Shown in pieces: positions 8,458-19,141 of a stretch of 64,000 nt of DNA (the stretch's first letter is position 1; each line of letters opens with the position of its first letter). The stretch comes from Rhizophagus irregularis. Its lineage: Eukaryota; Glomeromycota; Glomeromycetes; Glomerales; Glomeraceae. Below the pieces are notes generated by a model. It searched no databases. It was not told where the DNA came from and worked only from the letters and a program-made list of their open reading frames with translations. The stretch lies in assembly GCF_026210795.1 (NCBI RefSeq), contig NC_089429.1, positions 4,712,001 to 4,776,000 on the forward strand, written 5' to 3'. The translations under genes and the position numbers were made by a program.

Positions 8458-9669
8458 AATGTTTATTGCAAATTCAAATTTTATGACTTTATTATATGTG
8501 TATTTTTTTGATTATGAATTATACCATGTACTAATTAAATTATTAAGCAAGAAAAATAAAATTGTTTATATTCTCGTAATATCAAATTTATTTATGTGAT
8601 ATAGAAAGAATTGTTTCGAACTAGTGTTCCAATCCGTTTAAACGGATAAGGCGTTTTATACATCCTGTATATTTGAATATATAAAGATAAATTCAAATTA
8701 GCGTATCAGATGACTAACGTGCAGTATAATCTGGTAAATTATAAATTTGGCTCGAGTTAATATATATTCTTACCGCAGACTATAATTTCCGATTTATTTA
8801 CACGGATAAACGGATAAGCCGTTAATTCCTGTTCTGTAGCGTCCAATATCTATTAGCTCAGGTTAATTTATAATTTATCAGAATAAACTATAGGGTAGAC
8901 ATCTGATATACTTATTTGAATTTAGCTTGATAATGCAGATATTTGTAAAACCCATAGGGTAGATCGGTCCACAAATATTTTCTACGCCGCCGAAAATACA
9001 CGTGTATTGTCACAGGGTCAGATTTCCACATATTTCCACAATATTCGATGTGGATTTTAAGTGGAAAAAGTTTCCTGATGTTAGTTATTCTTCGATCTCC
9101 TTGATTTTGTACCAATTCAACTTTTAAAGTTGTTGAAGAGAAGTAATATTATTGATTATAGCTGCAGATTATTCAATTTTTTTTTATTTGCAAGACCTTT
9201 ATGACAGTGAATTGTTATAATATTATAAAGTACTAGTACTACGGTATATTATATTCTTTACTTATTTTGTGGAATAATTATGCTATTATGATACTATGAT
9301 GTGCAGAACATTTTAATTATGGACGAAATCTTATATAGAATAATTATTTATATTTAATGATTGTAAATTATATTCACTACGAGTAAAGTTCACAGCAACA
9401 TTTTATAATGTAATTTATTTATAAAAATAAAATTTATTCACCCAACTTTCAAGTGTACTTAGTGTTTTAAAGGATTGTATTATTTTTACGCCAACAGTTA
9501 ATGGTGGATTTAACATATAATTTCTCTTTTAATTGTTATAAAGAAAAAAGATGGTTCTTTAGGATTTTATTTATAATTGCGTAATACAGTTGTTTCTTCT
9601 AAGACATAAAAAAAATTTACTCTATAAAAGTATGCTTCTTAAAATGGTTTTGTAAAATAAGATTTATTT
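8458..9669. other. Non-coding spacer of the BTB repeat unit
   Basis: No gene seen. About 9158-9610 is alignable by eye with 42480-43060 upstream of another BTB relic (shared GCTGCAGATTATTCAAT, AAAGTTCACAGCAACATTT/AAAGTTCACTGCAACATTT and TTCACCCAAACTTTTAAGTG-type words), so it is duplicated flanking sequence. Words such as ACGGATAAACGGATAA recur between 8630 and 8820. Confidence 0.55.
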
Positions 9670-9965
9670 GAGGAGGCGAAGTTTATTTTAAACCAAAATT
9701 ATAAAGCATAAATAATTTAACATATGTATTAAATGTACTTTTATTTGGAGGTTGTAGCCGACCAAAAAAAAAAAGCTTTACCTCGTTAAAGCGATTAACG
9801 TCATTAACCAAAGTTAGTTCTTAATCGATTAATTAATCGTTTAATATTAAAAAATTAGTACGCAAATTGCACCAATATGGTTTCTCACATATTTAGTTGT
9901 ATATAGGGAAATAGTATTTTATTGATATTAAAAATACGAGAGGTTTGGAGAACACGTGACCGAAA
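9670..9965 (-). repeat. Right arm of the ~300-bp inverted repeat
   Basis: Reverse complement of the arm at 6319-6688, running from GAGGAGGCGAAGTTTATTTT to GGTTTGGAGAACACGTGACC. It ends about 50 bp before the upstream box of the BTB-SPRY gene at 10088. Confidence 0.8.
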
Positions 9966-10012
9966 ATTGCAGCAGCTATAATTCATATGATATGCACGTA
10001 ATGCATTTTTTG

Positions 10013-10039
10013 GTTTAGTACAACATAGTACAGAATAAA
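10013..10039 (+). promoter_or_regulatory. BTB-family upstream box
   Basis: GTTTAGTACAACATAGTAC followed by AGAATAAA, 49 bp before the ATG at 10088. Confidence 0.7.
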
Positions 10040-10087
10040 TGGGATTGAAAAAAAGTATTACTTTTTCTAAAAAAGATTTCTTGAAAA

Positions 10088-11494
10088 ATGACAAGAGGAT
10101 ATTCGTTAGAACAAGATTTAAGATTATTAATAAACAATCCAAAGTATAGTGATATAGAAATTTTATGTGAAGATGAAAAGAAATTATATGGTTGTAGAGC
10201 AATTTTAGCAGCAAGGTCCGAAGTATTTGATAGACTACTTTATAATGGGATGAAAGAAAGTTATGATAAACAAATTTCTTTTCCAAAGATTAATTCCGCC
10301 GGGATGGAAATTATATTAGAATATATTTATACGGGATCGATTAAAGAAGAATCTTTGACAAAAGATAATGCAATTGAAGCTTTTTACGCTGCTGATTATT
10401 TTCAATTATCAGACCTTCAGGATTTTATTACAAAAACGGTTATGAATACTAATTTAGTTAAAAATTATTCACCGGAATTATTATCTAAAGTTACGGAAAA
10501 AATTCCATTAGCGGAAGATAATATTTTTCTTAATTTATTGGTTGAAACAGTAGCAATTATGTCATTAAATAATATTGAATTTGGTCGATTGTCTATTACG
10601 GGTCTTAAATGTCTTTTATCTATTACACATGAAAAAGAAATGTCTTTTGTGACCCCGGAATATGAAGTTTTTCGGTATAGTGCAATTCTAGCAGCAAAAC
10701 AAGTTTCTAATGATGCGTTTAAAACTTTTTTGAAACGGTTGCCAACCTTAGACCAATTGGAGAATTCAATCCAAGTAGAAAATGAACTTATCCCCGATCA
10801 TCAAAAAATTGCTAAAGAATTAGAACCTTTGGTTAAATTTATTGATTTCAAAAGAATTAAAGGTTCAATATTAGTTGATCTCATCGAGCCGCTAAAAATT
10901 GTCCCAATTGAAATAATTTTAAATATTTATCGACAATCTATAAAATCAAATAATTTCAATTTAAGTAATACTCGTGGAAAACCACAAATTAATGAAATCG
11001 ATTATGTTTGGGATAAATCAGCATGTGGATCAAATTTTATTATTGAAGATAACGGAAAAATTGTGTGTGCACCAAATGATTGTAGTTACCAAAATGTTAG
11101 AGCCAAAATAGCATTTGAAAGTAATGGCATTTTTGAATGGGATGTAATTATTGAGAAAGCTTGTGGTAATACTTGGATTGGAGTATGTGCGTCAGAAAAT
11201 TTAAATTATGAAACCTTTGCAGGAATTCAACCTACTGGATGGGTATTGAGTTCTGGTAGTGAGCTTCGTAATCATAATAGCTATATAGTAAATTATTGTC
11301 CCACGTTTCATGAAGATGGTGCAAAAATTACAGTTCATTTAGATATGAATAAAAGAACTTGTGCTTTTACAATCAATGATGGTAAAAAGTATCGAGAAGT
11401 ATCAGAATGGAATAATCTACCATCAAAACTTTATCCAGTAGTATCATTTCGTTATCCTGGTCGTATTCGAATTCAACCTCATCGAAAAAATTAA
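10088..11494 (+). CDS. BTB-BACK-SPRY protein (468 aa)
   Basis: Intronless. An N-terminal BTB/POZ domain (~residues 8-115) has the hallmark DIEILCEDEKKLYGCRAILA, ARSEVFDRLLYNGM and IILEYIYTG. A BACK-like helical region (~120-240) follows. A SPRY domain (~305-465) contains GIFEWDVIIEK, WIGVCASENLNYE, GWVLSS and ITVHLDMNKRTCAFTIND. BTB-BACK proteins usually link substrates to Cullin-3 ubiquitin ligases, with the third domain choosing the substrate; that role is inferred. The start is the ATG at 10088, after an A-rich leader, and it aligns with all paralogues. N-terminally it groups with 32156 and 39956 (SLEQDLRLLI). Its SPRY loop CPTFHEDGAK instead matches the group of 49083 and 52247, so it looks mosaic. 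No membrane segment or signal peptide. Confidence 0.92.
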   Translation: MTRGYSLEQDLRLLINNPKYSDIEILCEDEKKLYGCRAILAARSEVFDRLLYNGMKESYDKQISFPKINSAGMEIILEYIYTGSIKEESLTKDNAIEAFYAADYFQLSDLQDFITKTVMNTNLVKNYSPELLSKVTEKIPLAEDNIFLNLLVETVAIMSLNNIEFGRLSITGLKCLLSITHEKEMSFVTPEYEVFRYSAILAAKQVSNDAFKTFLKRLPTLDQLENSIQVENELIPDHQKIAKELEPLVKFIDFKRIKGSILVDLIEPLKIVPIEIILNIYRQSIKSNNFNLSNTRGKPQINEIDYVWDKSACGSNFIIEDNGKIVCAPNDCSYQNVRAKIAFESNGIFEWDVIIEKACGNTWIGVCASENLNYETFAGIQPTGWVLSSGSELRNHNSYIVNYCPTFHEDGAKITVHLDMNKRTCAFTINDGKKYREVSEWNNLPSKLYPVVSFRYPGRIRIQPHRKN

Positions 11495-12730
11495 AAGATT
11501 AGAATATTTTGTATAGTCTTATACTTTAATTCTTACTTAGATATACATACGTTGATTATGTTATGTATATTAATCAGATTATTAAGCCAAAAAAGATAAA
11601 ATTCGATTTTCGTCTTCATTTATCAATAGTGCGTTACATAGAAAGAATTGTATCAAACTTCATTAATTCTAGTTTTTGGTAACAAGGGAATATTTCATAA
11701 ATATTATTTAATTGTTAAAATCAAGAATGATAAACTATTTTATTGGAAATTTTTTTTTTTTTTCAAAAGTGTTGGTGCAAGATAAGCTACAAGAGCTTAA
11801 AAATATAATCACATTGCATTTTATCGCATTATAACCATAAGAATTTCGTAAGATTCGAATTATGTTTATTAAATAAAGCTGAAATAATCTTATTTAGTCG
11901 GTATATTTTAAATGACAAGACATTAGTACTCATTACAATATGAAGTTTATTGGATTGAGACTTATTGTTTCACTACTCTCTTCAAGAAATTTCTCACATT
12001 GAACAGATATTTTCAAATAAGCCGGCTGGATTTTCCATATAAAATTACATATAGCCTGCTATAAAATTTGTCCACGGACGAGTCGGACGATCGTATTCGC
12101 GCGTGACAGTTTAGTTTGGATGTAAAGAAAATTTATTGGCCTTATAAAAAAACTGAATATATACAAAACAATCATTTACTAATTTAAACGTAATTTTTAA
12201 CCACCTTATAATTTGTACATAATCTAAATGTAAAATATATGGAAAAATGAGACCAATTTGAACAATATATGTCATAATTTTATTTATTTTACGTTTAAAA
12301 ATATTACTAATTTAAAAATTTTATGTTTACAAATTGGTAAATTATTTGTAAATTATATCATCCAACAAATGCAAATTTATGTTTCTTAAATAATATACTG
12401 CGATTTCATTTATATAATAAATTAATATAAATGAAATCTAAGTATACAAAAGTATTAAAATACCGGCTAGATTATATATATATATTACATCATTTTTAAT
12501 AAGTTTAAACAGTTTGCTGCGGTGCATACTTTATTTCTATTCAATATAAAAAAAATATATATATATAAAAAAAAATTTTTCATTCATCAAATTTCTTGAA
12601 TCATCGTAAACTGGTTGTTCTTAATTATCAATTGGTTGTTTTTCAGTAAACACGTTAGAATATTAATTTGTTGGCTTTGAAAGTTTTAATAGTTATAATA
12701 TAAAATGTTATCAAAGTTGATTCAACGTAC
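11495..12730. other. Gene-free AT-rich spacer
   Basis: No gene seen. The BTB 3' element ATAGAAAGAATTGTATCAA lies at about 11638. The rest is AT-rich with short TA and A/T runs (about 12470-12580). Confidence 0.5.
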
Positions 12731-12732
12731 AA

Positions 12733-13090
12733 TTGAAGTTTATTTTACTTTTGAAATCCCATCAAAGACCGTTAAGTAGTAGTCTTGAAACCTACAAAAT
12801 AGAAATTAAACTATTATTTAATGGCTTAATAAAAAGAGCATCAAATTTTGAAAAGTCTAATTCTTCTGAAATTATGTTTAAAGAAGTATTCAAATCTTAC
12901 AGAAAGAAAACAGGATCATTAGCGAATGTTTAATTAGAAAAAACTAAAAGGAGAAAGACTCCAAAAGTATGGTTTCAAAGAGGAAGTCATCCAAAGAAGC
13001 CAGAATTTACAAAAAAAATTAATAAAGATTTTCTAAAAAAAATCTTCAAAAAAACTCATAAGAATAATACTTTTGAGGTTATCTAAATCA
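12733..13090 (+). pseudogene. Unidentified coding relic
   Basis: A 66-residue frame (12733-12933) with a basic C-terminus (FKEVFKSYRKKTGS) continues after a stop as a lysine-rich, coding-looking stretch (TPKVWFQRGSHPKKPEF) to about 13080. I do not recognise it. Its position just before the PolB relic suggests it could be the upstream part of the same dead element, but nothing in the sequence proves it. Confidence 0.25.
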
Positions 13091-13184
13091 ATAAGGTTTT
13101 TCTTATCGAATCTTTGGTTTCCATTGGCTTGGCCTTAAGGACTTAACGAATATTCGAACTATTTCACCAACTGCTAAACGTGGA

Positions 13185-13860
13185 AGTGCATGGGAAGTGA
13201 AACTAAGATATCCAGAAAAATTACACCCATCACATTCAGACTTTCCTTTCTCCCCAGAAAGACGAATAGCAAAATGTGAAGAACTTAGCCGTTATCAGAA
13301 TAAATTAATTGAAAAATTGAGCAAGGTGGAGACAGAAAATTAGTGGCTACGTGGATAGGTATATTCTTAATTATAGAAATTTCCGACAATATCTTGAATT
13401 AGGACACGTACAGTATATCGTATCTTAGAATTTGACCAATCCCCCTAGCTCGAACCTTACATTATGGCCAATACATTACGATGACGTAATGCAAAAAAAT
13501 GCCTTTGAAAGAAATCGACGATGATAGTGATTATTCAGATGATCATCCTTAAAAATTACCATCTGATCAATAACCCGTCCAGACGGTACACTTGAGCTAA
13601 CTAATATGAAGGTCATTGGAGATAGAACGGCGAGTTCAAATAATCAGGTATGCCGGTAATCGTTCAAAATCATATGCAGTTGAAACTGAGGAATGTGACT
13701 AAAAACATACTAAAGGCGAAGGGTCTTAAGAAATCACGAGTGTTGTCTGTTGTACCTTTGATGACGTTGAAGACAAACTCAAACCGCGAATTTCTTACGA
13801 TGTGAACGATTTGTACCATACACTATCGGCAAACAAAGATACTAAATGACCAGGCTTCAA
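13185..13860 (+). pseudogene. Relic of a protein-primed family B DNA polymerase (Polinton/Maverick or linear-plasmid type)
   Basis: Broken frames together spell a stretch I recognise as B-type protein-primed polymerase. GSAWEVKLRYPEKLHPSHSD then FPFSPERR (about 13190-13265) is the segment before the palm motif. RILEFDQSP then LEPYIMANTLR (about 13425-13485) is a conserved block just before the usual KLMNNAVYGKTMEN motif, which is destroyed here. Then RYAGNRSKSYAVETEE and the lysine-rich KAKGLKK (about 13645-13735) match the region near the end of such polymerases. Many stops and frameshifts interrupt it, so it is dead. The sequence is less AT-rich than the surrounding fungal DNA. Together with the integrase at 1.9-3.0 kb it suggests Polinton-like elements have been in this area, although the two may come from different insertions. 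Confidence 0.65.
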
Positions 13861-14586
13861 CATGAACAATTAGTTATTGTCGAAGACCTGCATATAAACA
13901 AGCCGTGGAGAAATATGGGGATGCTATACCTGAAGAGATACTAGCAGGTTTGGATATATAAACGAATTAGAAAAGTTATTTCAACATACGACCATATTAT
14001 ATAGTAGGTAAAGGTAATTATTTTTTTCAAAACAAAACTTTACATTACCTCGTATACATGAAACCACTTAATAGATAACGGTTCAGTTTCAGCAAGCACT
14101 ATCACCGTATCACGTAGAAAAGCGCAGATCAAAATAACGGAAGAGGGGTTTCATGCAATCATACGAGGAGTAAGTTCATAGAAGGATATGCCGGTTATAT
14201 AAGCAGATTATGCCAAGAAGAGAAACCGGGTGAATATATAAGAAATACCGCCGTGATGCTATTTCCAGTATAACGTTAGATGGCGATACAGGAAATGGTA
14301 TGCTAATAAAAAAAATCTTTTGGAACCTATACAAATTATACTACGAGTTATCGAAGAAGGACGGCATATGGTCGATAATGACATTAGTAAAGCTATAGTC
14401 TATAGAGGTTGCGATCAAAGCTGCGGATATTTTAACATACTAAGTTGATATATTTTGTTCGTACTCGGAACAATTTGCTGAGCCACATGTACTCTCGTGC
14501 TACACAAATGAACAAATGATCACACATTCACACGACAAAGATCTGTGCAACAGCTGAATTTCTCAAATATAGTATTTAAGCCGAAA

Positions 14587-15960
14587 ATGTCTATTACTTT
14601 GTTCTATCTCGTCAAAGGTAATACAATCGCGAACGCGTTCTCTGAATAGGAACGAGCCCATTAGTGAACTCAAGGAAGCTATAAAGGCGAAAAGCACCCC
14701 GAGTTCGATAATTTTCCTGCAGACAAACTAAAGTGGAAGGTGGAAATTGCTGGCGAACACGACGATCAGTTGAGGAATCTCATACTCAAGGACAACGAAG
14801 AGCTCCTTGCCATAAGAAAATTTTCGAGATACTTCCCTCTGAAGAGTGTCTTCATGTCATAGTCGAGCCACTTGTGCTAACTGCCACTTCGAGCCGCGAA
14901 CAGGAATTGCTTGACCAAATCGCGCGTCGTTGGAGGAGCCACTTAACAAGTCTGTCCATGGTACGTATTTTTTTCCTGACCCAAGATCAGCGAAATTTTA
15001 GGTTATGAATTTTTTACTGACCCAGTTATTGCACGACGTCGTCGTTAGTCCGAAACGAAAGGTATAGACGATGAACATCGAACATGCAACTCTCGAAGAC
15101 CTCAAAACAAATGACGGAGCGGTACTCAACTTCATGAATGACGGAGCGAGATATTCACCTAGGAACGATGTCGCATTCCGAGATATGTTGCAGTCGCTCG
15201 TGACCTTAAGTTTACTGTGTTCATAGAGACTCCCTCAAAAGCTTTCTCAGATTTGTCATTCCCAAAGGTGTGTCAGCTTTATGGACTTGGCGATCCTTCA
15301 TTGTCAGTGTTCTCACTTGTGAGTATAAAGATCTGAAAAACGATTCGTTCCAGGTAATAATTAAATATCTTATAGTTGAACTGGAGGCTCGTCTAAAGGC
15401 AATCCCGATCAATGAAAGCGACGCACCGAAATCACAATACGTGTGTTCTTACCTTGTTGTAGGTGCAAATCTATACGAGCTTCGACCAGCAAAATATCGC
15501 AGGACCCAATGGACATGGATTGGTCGATTTCACAATAGACTTGCCCAAACCGCAAAACGGTTGGTGCGACATAAGTAAAGGACGAAGATTTTTTTAAGGG
15601 TATTGCTCAGAATGCCATACAACTTGAATCCGCTTTATCAAACCGTAAACGTAAGGCAAACGAGATGGAGGAGGATAGTATGTTTGTGAATAAGATATTG
15701 GGAATTGTCACAGATGCGGAAAAGTGTACTTTATGGAATGCTCACTCGACGATCAAGACAGGCAAAGATTCAAACTATTGAGGCCGGTATCCGTTGTATA
15801 TGATAGTGAGAACATGGGAGGTAATGTTGAAAGAGTTCTCGGACATATTTGGAGGAGGTGCAGAAGCTGGATTCAGCTCTTGACGTAGGTAATAAGAGGG
15901 AAATAAAACGGGTAAGGTCGTTGGTTAATCTTGCGGGAAAGACAGATACTGAGGCTTAGT
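14587..15960 (+). pseudogene. Decayed Crinkler (CRN) family gene
   Basis: The N-terminus MSITLFYLVKGNTIANAFS is the LxLFLAK-like start of Crinkler proteins, followed after frameshifts by HPEFDNFPADKLKWKVEI, the acidic DDQLRNLILKDNEELL and HVIVEPL (to about 14875), which is the usual N-terminal CRN header order. Downstream pieces in other frames give GANLYELRPAKY (about 15465) and IAQNAIQLESALSNRKRKA then MEEDSMFVNK (about 15600-15690), a C-terminal region seen with CRNs of these fungi. At least four frameshifts or stops break it, for example near 14647, 15500 and 15780. CRNs were named as secreted effectors of oomycetes, but in mycorrhizal fungi their role is unclear. The ORFs at 14733-15008 and 15270-15578 are fragments of this gene. 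Composition is much less AT-rich than nearby DNA. Confidence 0.75.
14968..15000 (-). repeat. 31-bp hairpin repeat, copy 1 (inverted)
   Basis: The sequence TTTCCTGACCCAAGATCAGC then GAAATTT folds as CTGACC / (G)ATCAG. It is the reverse complement of the copies at 16039 and 16636. Confidence 0.75.
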
Positions 15961-16038
15961 ATAAAAATTTCAGCGGACAATGTTCGCCAAAATCATGTAT
16001 AGATCTGTGTCTTGTATTTATTTTATCTGTGTTAAATA

Positions 16039-16070
16039 AAAAAATTTCGCTGACCTCGGGTCAGGATTAC
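16039..16070 (+). repeat. 31-bp hairpin repeat, copy 2
   Basis: AAATTTCGCTGACC then TCGGGTCAGGATTA; stem CTGACC/GGTCAG. Confidence 0.75.
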
Positions 16071-16129
16071 TTTTTTTCTTATCTACAGTGTACAAACAGT
16101 ACTTTCGAAATGAAAGCCAAGGAGAACGC

Positions 16130-16620
16130 TAGACTTATGATAAGATTACTGTGCTTGAGGCTGGGAATATTGAGATTAAGGCCGAGAATACGAGATTAAG
16201 AGCCGAGCTTAAGGCTAAAATTGAGGAATTGGAAAGTAGAGTAGATGTCACCACTGAAAACGCCAAACTTAAAGAGTTGCGAAGTTGGAACAGAATTTCA
16301 GTCAATCACAAATTGAAATGGCTCACGATGAAGCTGTCTCCTCTTTTACCATCTTGCGTGAGTAAGAAGACAATAAAGGACAGAGAGACTGATGAATTTT
16401 TGGACTCAGAACATAAGAAAAAGTGATAAGGCAGCACAATAAGGGGAAGAGACTTCTGCGTGAATTATCTCCCCGGAAGACACCCTCGATTTCCCAGAAT
16501 ACTGTACAACTACTTACCATACGAACAGGACTTGATTCGAGAAATAACTATCGGTGTCAGATGCAACGACGTATCTCCTAACCGGGATCCTCCGAAAGGT
16601 ACTTTGCATGATTTCATATC
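16130..16620 (+). pseudogene. Coiled-coil protein relic
   Basis: The frame from 16151 codes for a heptad-like, Glu/Lys/Leu-rich helix (ENTRLRAELKAKIEELESRV, then TTENAKLKEL), a clear coiled coil. A frame change leads to DEFLDSEHKKK, and further pieces (SPEDTLDFPE) continue to about 16520. Such coiled-coil ORFs are common as multi-copy genes in these fungi. Stops and frameshifts show decay. It lies directly after the Crinkler relic. Confidence 0.45.
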
Positions 16621-16635
16621 CCAGTTCATGTGACT

Positions 16636-16666
16636 GAAATTTCGCTGACCTTTGGTCAGGAAAAAT
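16636..16666 (+). repeat. 31-bp hairpin repeat, copy 3
   Basis: GAAATTTCGCTGACC then TTTGGTCAGGAAAAAT; stem CTGACC/GGTCAG. All three copies are inside or beside the Crinkler/coiled-coil relics. Confidence 0.75.
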
Positions 16667-16689
16667 AGGATATCTTGCAAAACGTAGCT

Positions 16690-17173
16690 CATGTATATAA
16701 AAAAGCATATAATGCAGAAGACGATACGATAAAAGCTAATCAGACGGATTTTATTATAGGATTTGATAAAAGTATAGATGAAATCATGGTTAGAGATAGA
16801 GTGAGCATGAAAAAAGCTAAAGGTTGAATTTACGATTTTATTATTGCACAAAATTCTGGTGCTAAGCATGAAACTCTTTATAGGAAAATCGAAAGATCTA
16901 GGAATATTTACAGGCTATTCGAAAAAATAGGACTAGATAATGTCAGATATATTAAATCAAATAGTGCAAACTCTATTTCGAAATTCTCTAACGGAAATTC
17001 GAACTATTATCCGGAGAAAGATTCCAGTGAAATCAAATCAAGATGATCAGACTAATGCATCGGAAGCGCAAGCGAACACCTCGATTTCAGCTAAGGAAAG
17101 TGTCTCAACTGAATCCCGCTTGCCGGAGTTAAATCCAAAAGAACCATTTATTATTAAAATAAATCGGATATAG
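16690..17173 (+). pseudogene. Continuation of the multi-copy relic (helical / Ser-rich tail)
   Basis: Coding-looking pieces in changing frames: IYDFIIAQNSGAKHETLYRK (about 16825-16890), RSRNIYRLFEKIG and VRYIKSNSANSIS (about 16895-16980). Then comes a 77-codon open frame (16940-17173) rich in Asn, Ser, Glu and Thr that ends in a Pro/Ile tail. It is probably the C-terminal part of the same type of gene as the coiled-coil relic. Function unknown. Confidence 0.4.
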
Positions 17174-18030
17174 ATACTCTTGTCCTTCATTTGCAACAAG
17201 AATTCATTAGAATTGGTTAATTATCAGAGATACTGAGCTAAATTTGATAGTCAATATGAGTGAAGCTGATAAAGTTGGGAGGCTAAAATGAGAATCCCTA
17301 GAGATGATACGAAAAATAAGTTAAAAGGATACGTCCTCAAATATGATATGAAGTAGTTAGATCCGTGGTTATGTATTATAGGATGTACCATGTTATTTTT
17401 GGTATCAATAAAGATTTAAGTACTTATTGTGCGAATTATTTTATCAGTATGGAATTTCGCATATAACATTTTTTCTCGAATGTTCTTTATTTTCCAGTTA
17501 TCTCTAATATTCTAGGTAAAAGCCTACGAAGTAAATTATCTTACTAACGAATCTATTCTATTTTTGCTCGTTCCGAAATGACATAATTGTCATCAGGGAT
17601 CAGTTTAAGCTTGTTAACTTGGGCAAATAGACAATAATAGAAGCTCAGGGCATTCCTTCGAAAGACTAAAGCCAAGCCCACATGACACAACTTTGGTGGC
17701 TTCGCTAGGGTTAAATTGAAAAATTGACCTCAGATTTAATATTGATGCTCCGTTCTAGTAGTGGCGCGCGCGATTGTCAGGAGAATATTAATATTGGATA
17801 TCATTTTTTAAAGTAAGCCTTTCTGTTTACTTTGAAAGCCTCGACCCTCTCAACAGCTTATTGTATTTATTATCTTATTGTCTTTATTGTCATCATTTTT
17901 TTAAACTCGGTTAGTTGATCCGTGTAAAAAGGTATACAAACGTAACGAAAATTGATGCATGCTCATATTGATTTTGACTAATCTTATTCTCTTTATTCTC
18001 TTTGCAATAAATTATTACCTGTGTTTATTT
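17174..18030. other. No clear gene
   Basis: Mixed-composition DNA without a convincing frame or RNA gene; probably worn mobile-element sequence. Confidence 0.4.
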
Positions 18031-18032
18031 GA

Positions 18033-18460
18033 ATTCATCAAATCAACGAAACTGTTTACCGGGATGATTTTGTTTCCTTCATTGTAGATGTCGTCAATCA
18101 GCTTTTCTTATCGAGAAAATATCTGTATAATTATGCTGTTCATAATGAAAGAATAACTGTGGAGATCAACAAAATTAACTCCAATTATATTGCGGAAATC
18201 GCATTACCGCCATATTTTCGTAACAGAGGCGCAGAGAATTCTCAATACAGTAGGATTAATATTCATCGAGCAAATCGTTAATGATGAAGTTAGAAACTGC
18301 CCAAGGGCAAAATGAAACGGAATCGATTACTTCATCTGTCGACGGTTTAGGAACTTCGTTCCTAAAGAATAACTCTCATATCTATACGCAAACTGTAAAA
18401 AAATTTTATCGTAAGAATTATTCTCATAGTAAAACATTAGTATGTGGAAATAATGAGTAG
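18033..18460 (+). pseudogene. Unidentified coding relic in two overlapping frames
   Basis: An open frame without ATG (18033-18281, 82 codons) reads as ordinary protein (DDFVSFIVDVVNQLF, VHNERITVEINKIN, IAEIALPPYFRNRG). It stops at TAA 18279-18281, and the ATG at 18281 opens the next frame (to about 18460) with LGTSFLKNNSHIYTQTVKKF and KTLVCGNNE. The stop-start overlap suggests one gene with a frameshift. A similar LGTTFLENNDNI stretch recurs at about 18810-18860. Not recognised. Confidence 0.35.
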
Positions 18461-19141
18461 TGGGAATGAATATCCAAAATTCCAAATCATGGTCTAGAGG
18501 CCGGCAGAAGTATGAATTTCTTTTCATGCCTTTATTCCTCTTTAAACGTGCACTACTAATTTAGTTATCCTATTACTTGATAATAGAAAATTAATAAAAT
18601 ATCGTTTTGATGTGATTGCCTTCATACGTTGACCGCTGCATAATTTTCACCTGTTAATTCCTATTAATATAAATCTTATACAACAAATTGTAATGTTATT
18701 AATAATCCACCTGGTCTATAAATCCGAAGGAGAAGTGTCTTTTGAATCTTTTTAACTGCGTGATTAAAACTTGGAGTGTATGAACAATTAAGTCCGCCTA
18801 GATTCCATCTAAAACTGGAGAGATTAGGAACTACGTTTCTAGAGAATAATGACAACATTCTATCGAAAATGTATGCGAAAAAAATTCTCCATGATCTACC
18901 AGTTCGTACAATTGTAATATGGATGGATATTTGGTTCTCTCGTGCGTTCATTGATAATATTTGTATATCTCACTTTGTGAGATAGAGTTGTTCTAGTACT
19001 TATACAGAATGTTAATTATACAATAAACTGCTTAAAAAGACATTAAATGACAAAAACAAGTAAATTTTAAGAAGAAGTAATTTAAGTGCATTTAAATAAT
19101 TGTAAAGATTAAACGGTATAACTCTTGACTGTTCTATTTCA

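Noticed and set aside
17560-17760. Search for a tRNA gene in this and other less AT-rich patches
   Set aside because: No A/B box pair or clover-leaf could be found here or elsewhere in the window.
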